Assembly: GCA_022842935.1 (NCBI GenBank)
Contig: JALHOP010000001.1
Location: 372,001 to 436,000 of the forward strand
Direction: 5' to 3'
Origin: Myxococcota bacterium
GTDB lineage: Bacteria; Myxococcota; XYA12-FULL-58-9; JALHOP01
Length of the DNA stretch: 64,000 nt
Shown: piece after piece, positions 16,705 through 24,643 of the stretch
How the letters are laid out: every line of letters starts with the position of its first letter
How positions within the stretch are numbered: position 1 is the stretch's first letter
Made by a program: the position numbers and the translations under genes
The notes under the pieces: generated by a model
Seen by the model: the letters and a program-made list of their open reading frames with translations, nothing else
Database searches by the model: none
What the model was told of the DNA's origin: nothing

Positions 16705-18041
16705 TAGTTCTGCCCCACGTGTGGCAACGGGACTGTTGTAAGGATGACGCGATGGTCTTTGACGAGCAGCTCTTTGGCGACGCGCTGCACGTCGGCGCTG
16801 GTGATCGTCTGATAGGTGCCGATCCACTCGCGTACGTAGCCGGGGTCGCCAGTGTAATGCGTGAAGAAAGCTAGCGTGTCCGCTCGTGCCCCGACTGTCT
16901 GAAGCTCTGCCATGTGGTCGGTGATGATGCTGTTCTTGGCGGCGGTCAGTTCTCTCGACGTTGGTGGGGCTTCGCCGACTAGCTCATCCAAGACCTTTTG
17001 CATCTCGTTTTCGAGCTTCGCGGCTGAGACGCCGGGGCGCGCTGTCGCCATGATGGTGAATACCGAGCCCAAGCTATGTGATGACTGGTCCGCTGTAACG
17101 GATTGAGCGATTTGTAAATCGTGGACCAAGCGCTTGTGCAGACGCGACTGGCGCCCGTCACCCAGAACCGCCGCAAGGATGTCGCATACGTAATCGTCGC
17201 GCGAGAACGGTTTGGGAGACACCCACGCCATGTGCACGCGCGGGAGCTGCACGTTCTCCGTAACGTCGACCCTCTTCTCGTTCTGGAGCTTCGGCTCGGG
17301 GACGACGCGCGAGTTGCCAACCGCGCGGTCGGGCAGCGTCGCGAAGTACTTGTCGACGAGTGCCTTGGTCGGCTCGATGGCGATGTCGCCAGCGATGACG
17401 AGAATCGCGTTTCGCGGCGCATAGTAGCGGTCGTAGAAGCCTTGCACGTCCTCGAGGGTCGCGGCGTTCAGGTCCTTCATGGAGCCGATCACCATGCCGT
17501 AATACGGATGGCTCGGTGGGTAGATCGACTGAATGAGCTGTTCGCTCGAGGCTCCGTAGGGCCGGCTCTCGATTTGCTGACGGCGTTCCTCCTGGACGAC
17601 GGCGCGCTGGTTGTCGAGCTTCTCCTGCGAGATAGTCAGCCAGCCCATGCGGTCGCTCTCCAGCCACAGCGCAAGCTCGAGCTGATGCGCCGGCACGACC
17701 TCGTAGTAGTTGGTTCGATCGTAGTTGGTGCTGCCGTTCAAGTCGGATGCGCCGGCAGCCTCGAGCAGGGCAAAATGTCGGTCGTCTCCGACGTGCGCCG
17801 ACCCCTGAAACATCATGTGCTCGAAGAGGTGCGCGAAACCCGAGCGGCCCGGTTCTTCCTGTGCTGCGCCGACCTTGTACCAAACTTCGACCGCCACCGT
17901 CGGCACGGTGTGGCTTGGGCTCAAGATGACTGTGAGTCCGTTCGGCAGGGTGTAGCGCGTGAACGGTAGCTCGAGCGCTTTGAGAGCGTCACCGGGCTCG
18001 GAGGCGAGCAGCGTGGTTGCGACGATGAGAGATGCCAGCAT
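16704..18041 (-). CDS. M16-family zinc metallopeptidase, active subunit
   Basis: A 445-residue M16 peptidase from the ATG at 18041, which gives signal sequence MLASLIVATTLLASEPGDA. A TTG at 18074 would add 11 residues and is less likely. The inverted zinc motif is HLFEH (71-75) in SGFAHLFEHMMFQGS, with the downstream Glu in the NxxTNYDRTNYYE region typical of the family. It should act in the periplasm together with the zinc-less M16 protein encoded immediately after it (TAATG overlap). A GGGGCT-N7-AGCCCC hairpin ends right at the start codon and could limit translation. Confidence 0.9.
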   Translation of the reverse strand: MLASLIVATTLLASEPGDALKALELPFTRYTLPNGLTVILSPSHTVPTVAVEVWYKVGAAQEEPGRSGFAHLFEHMMFQGSAHVGDDRHFALLEAAGASDLNGSTNYDRTNYYEVVPAHQLELALWLESDRMGWLTISQEKLDNQRAVVQEERRQQIESRPYGASSEQLIQSIYPPSHPYYGMVIGSMKDLNAATLEDVQGFYDRYYAPRNAILVIAGDIAIEPTKALVDKYFATLPDRAVGNSRVVPEPKLQNEKRVDVTENVQLPRVHMAWVSPKPFSRDDYVCDILAAVLGDGRQSRLHKRLVHDLQIAQSVTADQSSHSLGSVFTIMATARPGVSAAKLENEMQKVLDELVGEAPPTSRELTAAKNSIITDHMAELQTVGARADTLAFFTHYTGDPGYVREWIGTYQTITSADVQRVAKELLVKDHRVILTTVPLPHVGQN

Positions 18042-18096
18042 GGGGCTGGCAAATAGCCCCAGGTCGCCTTTCAAGCAACCTGGGAGCTATTCGTCA

Positions 18097-18180
18097 TGCC
18101 CGAAAAAGGACTCGAACCTTCACGGAGTTGCCCCCACCAGGACCTGAACCTGGCGCGTCTACCAATTCCGCCATCCGGGC
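18097..18180 (-). tRNA. tRNA-Leu (CAG)
   Basis: Read on the minus strand the gene begins GCCCGGATGGCGGAATTGG and ends TTCGAGTCC-N4-TCGGGCA. The acceptor stem pairs GCCCGGA with TTCGGGC (one G-U). The anticodon arm is CCAGG-TTCAGGT-CCTGG, giving anticodon CAG. A long variable arm and 84 nt total are those of a type II tRNA. The T-arm GGTTCGAGTCC is standard. The 3' CCA is not encoded. It lies between the M16 operon and the MFS gene on the same strand. Confidence 0.95.
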
Positions 18181-18221
18181 TTGCAGCGGCGGGTCATAAA
18201 CAAACGCCAGAATTCCGTCAA

Positions 18222-19388
18222 CTACGCTCTCGCGGGAACCTTCCACCACAAGCGCTGCGTCCCGACAGCCACCAGGACGGCGATGACGTCGAGCGCCGCA
18301 GCAACGACGAACATGCGTTCGCCGCCGTAGTGATCGAGGACCCAGCCGAAACACGATGTGCCGACGGCGCCGCCGACACCCAGGACGGCAGCGCTGTACA
18401 GACCCTGCATGGCGGCGCGCCGACCTGGGGGGGCGTTCAGGCGAAAGACCTCGAGCTGAGCCACCCACCATAACGCGAACGAAAAAGCGTGGCCCCCTTG
18501 GACCACGATGAGCAACGTGGGGTTCGTGGCGAATGCAGTCCCGAGCCAGCGCAACACGCTCAAGGACAGACTCACGAGGATCCAGGTCGCCGCTGGTGCG
18601 CGCTTCAAGAACCGACCAAAGAAAAAGAGAGTAGCGGTCTCGCAGGCGATTGCGGCCGCGACCCCGAGCCCCGGCACGTTCGGTGGAAATCCGCGCCAGC
18701 GGACATGCGACGAGAAGAAAACGTTGTAGGCCTCGACGGATGCCCAGTGCACGGCTCCGACCGCCATGAGCGCGAACACGCCGGCGGGAATACGCACGCG
18801 AGGCGCGACGGCTGCATGCGGATGTTCCATGCGCAAGCCAGGCGGCAACCAGAACATCGCGACCACCATCATGGTGTTGGCGGCGAGGTATGCGGGCAGC
18901 GCGGTTGCACCGGCTTGGTCGTAGGCCATGCTGCCGACCACCGAGGCGAGGCCGAGCGCGGCGAGGCCATAGCCGATGCTCCCCCACAAACGGATGCGCC
19001 CGTAATTCTCCGAGCCGCGCTCGTGGAGAGTCGTCGCGTCAAGAATCGGGATGGCGACGCTGCGAAAGGCCGCCTGTGTCCACATGAAGAGGGCCGCGCT
19101 CGCAAGCCCTTGCGCGAAGTACAGGCCCGTGGCGGCGATGAAGCCGGCCACCATCGCCAGCTTGAGCACGAGGTAGGGTTTGCCGGTGCGGTCGGCGATA
19201 CGCGTGGTCAGGGGCTGAAAAACGATCGACGTCGCGATGCGACCCGCGTAAAGAACGCCCACATCCCCGGGTGATAGCCCGATGTGGGTGAAGAAGAACG
19301 GCATGTAGACGTATTCGAGCCCGATCGTCGCGTAGTAGGTAAAATAGGCGGTCGAAAGGCGTCTAGCGACGGTGGCCGCATCGGGCAT
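18222..19388 (-). CDS. MFS transporter, HcaT/PPP-like family
   Basis: A 388-residue inner-membrane protein with about twelve hydrophobic helices. The N-terminus (STAYFTYYATIGLEYVYMPFFFTHIGLSPGDVGVLYA) and the QPLTTRIADRTGKPYLVLK loop resemble the phenylpropionic acid permease (HcaT/YcaD) group of the major facilitator superfamily, and the loop after helix 6 (TTLHERGSENYGRIRLWGSIGYGLAALG) is the family's hallmark motif. It would move a small organic molecule by proton symport or efflux; the substrate is unknown. The ATG at 19388 is chosen as the only start before helix 1. The tRNA-Leu gene follows 42 bp downstream. Confidence 0.85.
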   Translation of the reverse strand: MPDAATVARRLSTAYFTYYATIGLEYVYMPFFFTHIGLSPGDVGVLYAGRIATSIVFQPLTTRIADRTGKPYLVLKLAMVAGFIAATGLYFAQGLASAALFMWTQAAFRSVAIPILDATTLHERGSENYGRIRLWGSIGYGLAALGLASVVGSMAYDQAGATALPAYLAANTMMVVAMFWLPPGLRMEHPHAAVAPRVRIPAGVFALMAVGAVHWASVEAYNVFFSSHVRWRGFPPNVPGLGVAAAIACETATLFFFGRFLKRAPAATWILVSLSLSVLRWLGTAFATNPTLLIVVQGGHAFSFALWWVAQLEVFRLNAPPGRRAAMQGLYSAAVLGVGGAVGTSCFGWVLDHYGGERMFVVAAALDVIAVLVAVGTQRLWWKVPARA

Positions 19389-19502
19389 GCCTGCAATGCC
19401 CTACATGGGCTGCGCCATTCTGAAAAGATCTAGGTCGGTAAATCGATGAAACGTGTCGTTGAATCACGGAGAGGCTCCGCGCCTCGGCGAGGGGATCCGC
19501 CA

Positions 19503-20105
19503 ATGAAGGTGTTGATTGCCGATGACGAACCGATGTCACTGCGCATCTTGCAAGCGCAGCTGATTCGGGCCGGCTTCGAGGTGGCGACTGCCTCCGACGG
19601 CGTTGCCGCAATCAGCGTCCTCGCCCAGCCCGACGCACCCCAGCTCGTGGTCCTCGACTGGAATATGCCGCGCGCCTCGGGCCCCGAAGTCTGTCGTTGG
19701 ATTCGCGCACAGAAGAGCCGCTACACCTACGTTTGCCTGGTGACGGCGCGTGACACGCAAGCCGATCTGCTCGAAGCGCTCGATTGCGGCTGCGATGACT
19801 ACGTAAAGAAGCCGTACGACCCCACCGAGCTGCGCGCCCGCTTGCGCGTTGGTGAGCGCATCGTCAACCTCGAGGCGAAGCTTACCGCAAAGGTCGCCGA
19901 GCTCGAGGAGGCGGCAGCGCACATCAAGCAGCTTCAGGGTCTCATTCCGATCTGCATGCATTGCAAACGTATCCGCGATGACGGAGCGTCGTGGCAGAAG
20001 ATGGAGTCGTATATCGAGCAGCGTTCGAACGCCGTCTTCAGTCACGGCCTTTGCGATAGCTGCCTGGAACAACACTATCCGGTCGAGAACGAGGCCGCGC
20101 CGTAG
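19503..20105 (+). CDS. Response regulator with coiled coil and C-terminal four-cysteine module
   Basis: A 200-residue protein. Residues 1-120 form a receiver domain: acidic DDE at 7-9, phospho-acceptor Asp52 in VVLDWNMP, Thr81 and Lys102/103 (YVKKPYD). A short coiled coil follows (about 121-145, leucine/alanine heptads), then GLIPICMHCKRIRDDGASW and SHGLCDSC, so two CxxC pairs (151/154, 184/187). This cysteine module is seen at the end of other bacterial regulators and PAS proteins, but its role is not known to me; zinc binding is an inference. No DNA-binding domain is present. The start ATG at 19503 is preceded by GAGGGG. The last 31 bp overlap the convergent ABC gene. No kinase is adjacent. 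Confidence 0.88.
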   Translation: MKVLIADDEPMSLRILQAQLIRAGFEVATASDGVAAISVLAQPDAPQLVVLDWNMPRASGPEVCRWIRAQKSRYTYVCLVTARDTQADLLEALDCGCDDYVKKPYDPTELRARLRVGERIVNLEAKLTAKVAELEEAAAHIKQLQGLIPICMHCKRIRDDGASWQKMESYIEQRSNAVFSHGLCDSCLEQHYPVENEAAP

Positions 20106-20764
20106 CTCACGGTACGGGCGCCGAGGGCGGCGACGAGCTCGCTGTCGTGCGTGATCACGAGGAAGCCGGTGCCCGCCGCCGCGCTCTCGCGGAAGAGCTC
20201 GACGACTGCTCGACGTGATTGCTCGTCGAGCGCCGAGGTGGGTTCGTCGGCGATGACGAGCTCGGGCCTCACCATGAGAGCCATCGCAATCAAGGCGCGC
20301 TGCAACATGCCACCGGACCAGCGGTGCGGGTGCTCTTGCATACGCGTGCCAGCGTCCTCGATACGCAGACGCGCAAGAAGTGCCTCTGCCCGCGCGGTCG
20401 CCACCTTGCTCGAAGCCCCCTCATGAACCTCGGCGACTTCGGCGATCTGGCGGGCGACGGTGTGGAAGGGACTCATCGATGCGGCGACGTCCTGGGGGAC
20501 CCAGGCGATGCGCTTACCGCGCACGCCGCGCAGAGCAGGCTCGGACAGATCGGTGAGTATTAGCTCGCGGAACGCGATACGCCCGCTGCGCTCGGTGCCT
20601 TCCGGAAGCAGTCCGAGGATCGCAAGACCGAGAGTCGATTTACCGCACCCCGAGGGTCCTCGGAGGGCGACGATCTCGCCGGCGGCGACGGTGACCTCGG
20701 GACAGGTGAACACCGACCGACCCGGGTCTGGGAAACGCACGCGCACGTTGCTGACGCTCAGCAT
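20075..20764 (-). CDS. ABC transporter ATP-binding protein, oligopeptide/nickel type
   Basis: A 229-residue ATPase with Walker A GPSGCGKST, Q-loop WVPQD, signature WSGGMLQR, Walker B LVIADEPTSALD and the switch His in ITHD. The spacing and the RWSGGMLQRALIAMAL text resemble the OppD/NikD/DppD branch, or the solitary ATPases of related exporters. No permease or binding protein is nearby, so it is an orphan in this window. The 3' end runs 31 bp into the opposite-strand response regulator gene, an unusual antisense overlap but with both frames intact. Confidence 0.88.
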   Translation of the reverse strand: MLSVSNVRVRFPDPGRSVFTCPEVTVAAGEIVALRGPSGCGKSTLGLAILGLLPEGTERSGRIAFRELILTDLSEPALRGVRGKRIAWVPQDVAASMSPFHTVARQIAEVAEVHEGASSKVATARAEALLARLRIEDAGTRMQEHPHRWSGGMLQRALIAMALMVRPELVIADEPTSALDEQSRRAVVELFRESAAAGTGFLVITHDSELVAALGARTVSYGAASFSTG

Positions 20765-20784
20765 ATTGGCTATGACTCACAACC

Positions 20785-21105
20785 ATGTTCGTCGAAGGCG
20801 AAGTCGAGATCAAAATCAAAGACAAGAGCGCGCTCGCGCTCGACGACCACAACTTGAAGCTCTGGGTGCAGCGCAGCTTCAAGGACATGTGCTGCTATCG
20901 TATCTCCAACTTCAAGCGTGACGACGAAACCAAGAGTCTGCGCGCGGTTGTGGCCTTGAAGCTCGACGTCTTGCCGGAGACCGAGAAGAAGCTCATCGAG
21001 GCGCGGCCAAACGACATTGGCATGCTGCGTTCGTTCATCGAGAAGATGTTCGACGGCAAGGGCGCCGTGCGAGCTATCGGCGATCCGAAGCTACGCCCGA
21101 ATTGA
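20785..21105 (+). CDS. Small conserved-looking protein, unknown
   Basis: A 106-residue soluble, mixed charged protein: MFVEGEVEIKIKDKSALALDD, then paired beta-like stretches and an alpha-helical tail ending near DPKLRPN. It has no signal peptide, membrane span or motif I recognise. The ATG at 20785 is divergent from the ABC gene start (20764) with only 20 bp between them, so the promoters must lie inside the neighbouring coding sequences or be very compact. It is followed by another small gene and then the cNMP-domain gene on the same strand, with spacings of 32 and 3 bp, suggesting one operon. Confidence 0.6.
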   Translation: MFVEGEVEIKIKDKSALALDDHNLKLWVQRSFKDMCCYRISNFKRDDETKSLRAVVALKLDVLPETEKKLIEARPNDIGMLRSFIEKMFDGKGAVRAIGDPKLRPN

Positions 21106-21137
21106 TAGGCGTCCGGCAACGGGGGGGTTGACCGGGG

Positions 21138-21413
21138 ATGTCGCTGGTCAAAGTTGCACGCATGCTCGAGCGGCGGCCACCCGATAGCCGCTTTCGCGAA
21201 CAACTCTTCTGGCTGGTCGACTTGGTGTACGCTTGCAAGTCGAGCGGGGATGCCGAGCTCATGAAACACGCGCGTTTCGTCGAAGGGGCGCTCGGCAACC
21301 TCGGTGAATTCATGCAAACGGGCGACTCCGAGCTGCTTACGCAAGCGAGCGCCCGCGTCGAGGATTTCGCCCGCGTCGTCAAGGCAGCAGTCGACGCCCT
21401 ACCCAAGGAATAG
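21138..21413 (+). CDS. Small helical protein, unknown
   Basis: A 91-residue protein predicted to be nearly all helix (MLERRPPDSRFREQLFWLVDLVY, then AELMKHARFVEGALGNLGEFM and VEDFARVVKAAVDAL). No cysteine, no signal peptide, no named family recognised. The GGGGGG/CGGGGATG region supplies a ribosome site for the ATG at 21138. It stops 3 bp before the cNMP-domain gene, so the two are probably translated together, and a partner or regulatory role for that protein is possible. Confidence 0.55.
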   Translation: MSLVKVARMLERRPPDSRFREQLFWLVDLVYACKSSGDAELMKHARFVEGALGNLGEFMQTGDSELLTQASARVEDFARVVKAAVDALPKE

Positions 21414-21416
21414 CTC

Positions 21417-22742
21417 ATGGCCGGCACAGCGCAGCAGACCTTCAATCAAGCCGAAGACGCGCTCCGCGGCGGTAGGTACGCCGAAGCGTTGACCGGCTAC
21501 ATGCAGGCAATTGCCGCCGTCCCAACTTTCTGGCGCGCGCGTTTCCGTGTCGGCGATGCGCTTTTGTCGTCGAAGGCCAAGGCTCGTGCCCTCGAGGTTT
21601 ACAAGGACTGTGCTTGGTACGCGATGAAGGCGGGTATGCCACTCGAGTCATTGCTCGCCATCAAGATGGCGTCGTTCATCGACCCAGCCTTTCATGACGG
21701 CATCGAGATCCTCGCCGATTTGTATTCAGCTGAGTCCGAACGTGTCGCCGAAGGCGCCGAACCCAAGGCCCCGAAGCTCGACACGCAGGTCGGTCCGCCT
21801 GAGCGGATGAGCGGCGAGGCGCTGCTCGAACACGCTGAGAAGGTCGCAACCGACTTCAGCATGTTTGGCGACGGCGCCGACAAAGTGCCGCCGATCCCCC
21901 TGTTCTCCTTTCTCGACGAAGAGTCGTTCGCGGTCGTGCTTGCGAGCCTTCAGCTCCGGCGCTTCGTGAAGGGGCAGGTCGTCATCCAAGAGGGGAGGCC
22001 GGGTGACTCTTTCTTCATCATCGTTTCGGGCACCGTTGGCGTGACACGCCAGCTACCCAACGCGCAGGGCGCGCCTCGCGCGGTTCAGCTCGCGCGCTTG
22101 CACCCGGGGGCTGTGTTCGGCGAGATGGCTCTGATCTCGAACGCGCCGCGAACGGCCACAGTGACCGCTGAAGAAGACTGCGACGTGCTCGAGCTAAAGC
22201 GCGCGGCGCTGCAAGAGCACGCGCATCGACTCAACAGCGTGACGCGTGCGTTGCATGCTTTCACCAACGAGCGCTTGCTCACGAACCTTCTCGCGACGAG
22301 CCCAATCTTCAAGCCGTTCCCGAAGTCGGTGCGCGGTGAGATTATCAAGAAGTTCAAAGACTTCCCCGTCGACGCAGGCGACGAGCTCATCGAAGAAGGC
22401 GAACAGGGACAGGGGCTCTTCATGGTCATGAAGGGTGAGGTCGAGGTTTCGAAGAAAGACGCCGACGGGCACCACGTGCGGCTCGCGATGTTGAAGGAGG
22501 GCGACGTCTTCGGCGAGATCGCCCTCCTTCAAGACACGCCCACCACCGCGACCTGCAAGGCGGCAACCGCCGGTCAGCTCCTGTTGCTTCCGAAGGGCGA
22601 CTTCAAAGCGACCATCACGCGGCACCCCGAGCTCAAGGAGGGCCTCTCGAAGCTCACCGCCGAGCGGCTCCAGAAGACGAAGTCCATGATGAACCCCGAC
22701 GAGCTGATGGTCGTCGAGGACGATGACCTCGTGCTCTTGTGA
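21417..22742 (+). CDS. Protein with N-terminal TPR-like helices and two cyclic-nucleotide-binding domains
   Basis: A 441-residue cytoplasmic protein. Residues 1-110 look like TPR helices (AGTAQQTFNQAEDALRGGRY, ALTGYMQAIAAVP). Two CAP-like cNMP domains follow. The first (about 160-285) has GDSFFIIVSGTVGV and FGEMALISNAPRTATVTA, keeping the phosphate-cassette Arg. The second (about 300-425) has GQGLFMVMKGEVEV and FGEIALLQDTPTTATCKA, with Thr where that Arg should be. So only the first is expected to bind a cyclic nucleotide in the canonical way. No output domain such as HTH or kinase is visible; it may act through protein contacts via the TPR region. Last gene of a probable three-gene operon. 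Confidence 0.85.
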   Translation: MAGTAQQTFNQAEDALRGGRYAEALTGYMQAIAAVPTFWRARFRVGDALLSSKAKARALEVYKDCAWYAMKAGMPLESLLAIKMASFIDPAFHDGIEILADLYSAESERVAEGAEPKAPKLDTQVGPPERMSGEALLEHAEKVATDFSMFGDGADKVPPIPLFSFLDEESFAVVLASLQLRRFVKGQVVIQEGRPGDSFFIIVSGTVGVTRQLPNAQGAPRAVQLARLHPGAVFGEMALISNAPRTATVTAEEDCDVLELKRAALQEHAHRLNSVTRALHAFTNERLLTNLLATSPIFKPFPKSVRGEIIKKFKDFPVDAGDELIEEGEQGQGLFMVMKGEVEVSKKDADGHHVRLAMLKEGDVFGEIALLQDTPTTATCKAATAGQLLLLPKGDFKATITRHPELKEGLSKLTAERLQKTKSMMNPDELMVVEDDDLVLL

Positions 22743-22771
22743 CTCGGACGCCACACGCCTGAATTCACGTC

Positions 22772-23643
22772 ATGGGCGGTCGCGGTGAATCCTGCTCCGC
22801 TCGTGCGGGTTGGTGGTGTATTGCCCGGCCCAACCAAGGCATGCTCTGGTTCTACGACACGCTCGAGGATGCGACCGTCGTCATTGACGCGGCCATTCTC
22901 GCGCCGAGCTCGTCCGATGACGACATGCCGCAGGGCCGGCGAGCTAGCCTCAACAGCCAGTTCCGGCCGACCGCCGGCGGGCTCCAAGCGCTCGAGTGGG
23001 ATTGGAACGTGTCGGACAATGAGTCGACCATCGTCCGGCGTGACACCATGAAGGACACCACCATTGCGACGTGGTTCGTCGAAGGCCGTGTCGCGGATGT
23101 CCGTCCGGCTACTTGAACTGGATGCCTGACGGCAGCCTCCTGCGGCTCGACGCGAGTGGCGAAACCTTCGTCGAATCGGTCGACGGCCGACGGGTGGTAG
23201 CGGCCACCACGGTGGCGCTTCCACCGGGACTGGTCCCGAGTTACTTCGAACCGAGTCATGACGGACGCCAGCTTGCCGTCGTGTTGGTCGACGCGGCCTC
23301 CGTAACGGCGGAGCGCGACGTGTGGCTGGCCGACGCTGCGACCGGCGTCCTTGAACGCTACACCAAGACGAAGATCTCGAGCTTGGTGATCTGGTCGCCA
23401 GACGACGCCTACATCGCCTTCGACACGGACACTGGATTTCTCTGCAACGGCTTTGGTTGCCTGGGCGAGTGCGCAATTTTGTATGCGCCACGCTTGGGTC
23501 GCAACATCACGGCGCTGGGTGGCAGTGACGACTCTGCGTCCCTTTGGTTGGTACCGTGGTCCAAGTCGGGGCGAGAGACTCGTCAAGTGCTCGCTGGTGG
23601 GCTGGACCGCCTTACGCGACTGAGTCCCGCACCGCAGCAATGA
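22772..23643 (+). pseudogene. Frameshifted WD40/TolB-like beta-propeller gene, 5' end also missing
   Basis: Two overlapping frames carry one protein. The first, 22772-23116, runs MLWFYDTLEDATVVID to TTIATWFVEGRVADVR and stops at TGA. The second, usable from about 23098, continues PSGYLNWMPDGSLLRLDASG and reaches TGA 23643 with PD40-type repeats (YFEPSHDGRQLAVVLVD, VIWSPDDAYIAFDTD). One base out of step near 23100 separates them. There is no signal peptide or natural start ahead of the first part, which begins 29 bp after the cNMP gene, so it may be a decaying gene. A sequencing error explains the frameshift equally well but not the missing N-terminus. The 3' end overlaps convergent hemE by 32 bp. 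Confidence 0.62.
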
Positions 23644-24643
23644 TCGCTTTGACGTTTTCCACCGGCGTCTCGGGCAGCACGCCATGGCCGAGGTTGAACA
23701 CGAAGCCGTTGCGACCTCGCATCTCGGCGATGATCGACTGCACTCGCGAGCGGACCACTTCTGGTGTGGTGAACAGCGTCGTCGGATCGAGGTTGCCCAT
23801 CAGTGCCGTGACCTTTGGCAGTCGCCGGCGCGCTTCCGTCATGCTGATGGTCCAGTCGATACCGACGACATCAGCGCCGAGCGTTGCGACCTCCTCGAGG
23901 TGCGCTCCGACATCGCGGGCGAAGTAGATCACGGGGGCGCCTGTCTCTTTCAGTGCCGCGATGACCCGCCTTGCGTACGCGAAAGCGAAGGTGGACAGCT
24001 CCGGCGCGGCGAGCACGCCAGCGCTGGTGTCGAAGAGCTGCACCGTGTCGCAGCCCGCGGCGAGCTGCGCCTTGCAGTGGGCGAGCACGACGTCGCTAAC
24101 ACGCTCTAGCAAGGCATGCATGGTCTTGGGGTCCCCGTAGGCGAGGCGCTTGGCCTCGCGCCACGTCTTCGATGGGTCGCCTTCAATCATATAGGCCGCC
24201 AGCGTGAATGGCGCGCCGACGAAGCCGATCAACGCAACCGCTGGATCGAGCTGGGCGCGGGTGAGCCGGATGGCCTCGAGGACATAGCCTAGGTCACGCT
24301 CTGGTGACACGTCACGGAGCCGCGCGACGTCGGCGGCGGTGCGCACCGGGCTTTTGAACTTCGGGCCCGGGTCGAAGGTTAGTGGGAGTCCCATCGCCTC
24401 GCCCGGTAGGGTGATGTCACTGAAGATGATCGCGGCGTCGGTCCCGAGGATGCGCGCAGCGTCGAGCGTTGCCTGCGCTGCGTATTCGGGCTTCACGCAG
24501 AGCTCGTAGAAGCCTCCCGCCTTGGCGCGCAACGCCTGGTACTCCGGCATGTAACGACCGGCTTGTCGCATCAACCAAACCGGTGGGCGATCGAGCGCTT
24601 CCCCCCGGCAAGCTTGCAGAAAACGTGTAGAGTGGCCGGCCAT
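23612..24643 (-). CDS. hemE: Uroporphyrinogen decarboxylase
   Basis: A full-length 343-residue HemE, which removes the four acetate carboxyls of uroporphyrinogen III to give coproporphyrinogen III in the cytoplasm. The N-terminal family motif PPVWLMRQAGRYMPEY is intact (the Arg pair binds substrate), as are FSDITLPGEAMG, FVGAPFTLAAYMIEG, VQLFDTSAG and NLGHGVLPETPVENVKAII at the end. The ATG at 24643 is expected from homologues. It shares two of its three start-codon bases with the divergent hemF start, so each gene's promoter and ribosome site must lie within the other's coding region or the mRNAs are leaderless. Confidence 0.97.
   Translation of the reverse strand: MAGHSTRFLQACRGEALDRPPVWLMRQAGRYMPEYQALRAKAGGFYELCVKPEYAAQATLDAARILGTDAAIIFSDITLPGEAMGLPLTFDPGPKFKSPVRTAADVARLRDVSPERDLGYVLEAIRLTRAQLDPAVALIGFVGAPFTLAAYMIEGDPSKTWREAKRLAYGDPKTMHALLERVSDVVLAHCKAQLAAGCDTVQLFDTSAGVLAAPELSTFAFAYARRVIAALKETGAPVIYFARDVGAHLEEVATLGADVVGIDWTISMTEARRRLPKVTALMGNLDPTTLFTTPEVVRSRVQSIIAEMRGRNGFVFNLGHGVLPETPVENVKAIIAAVRDSVA

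Noticed and set aside
18094-18987. Open minus-strand frame of about 297 codons across the tRNA and MFS region
   Set aside because: It is the opposite register of the MFS gene and its end is the translated tRNA-Leu gene (the familiar MAELVDAPGSGPGG artefact). The tRNA and the MFS protein explain the sequence.
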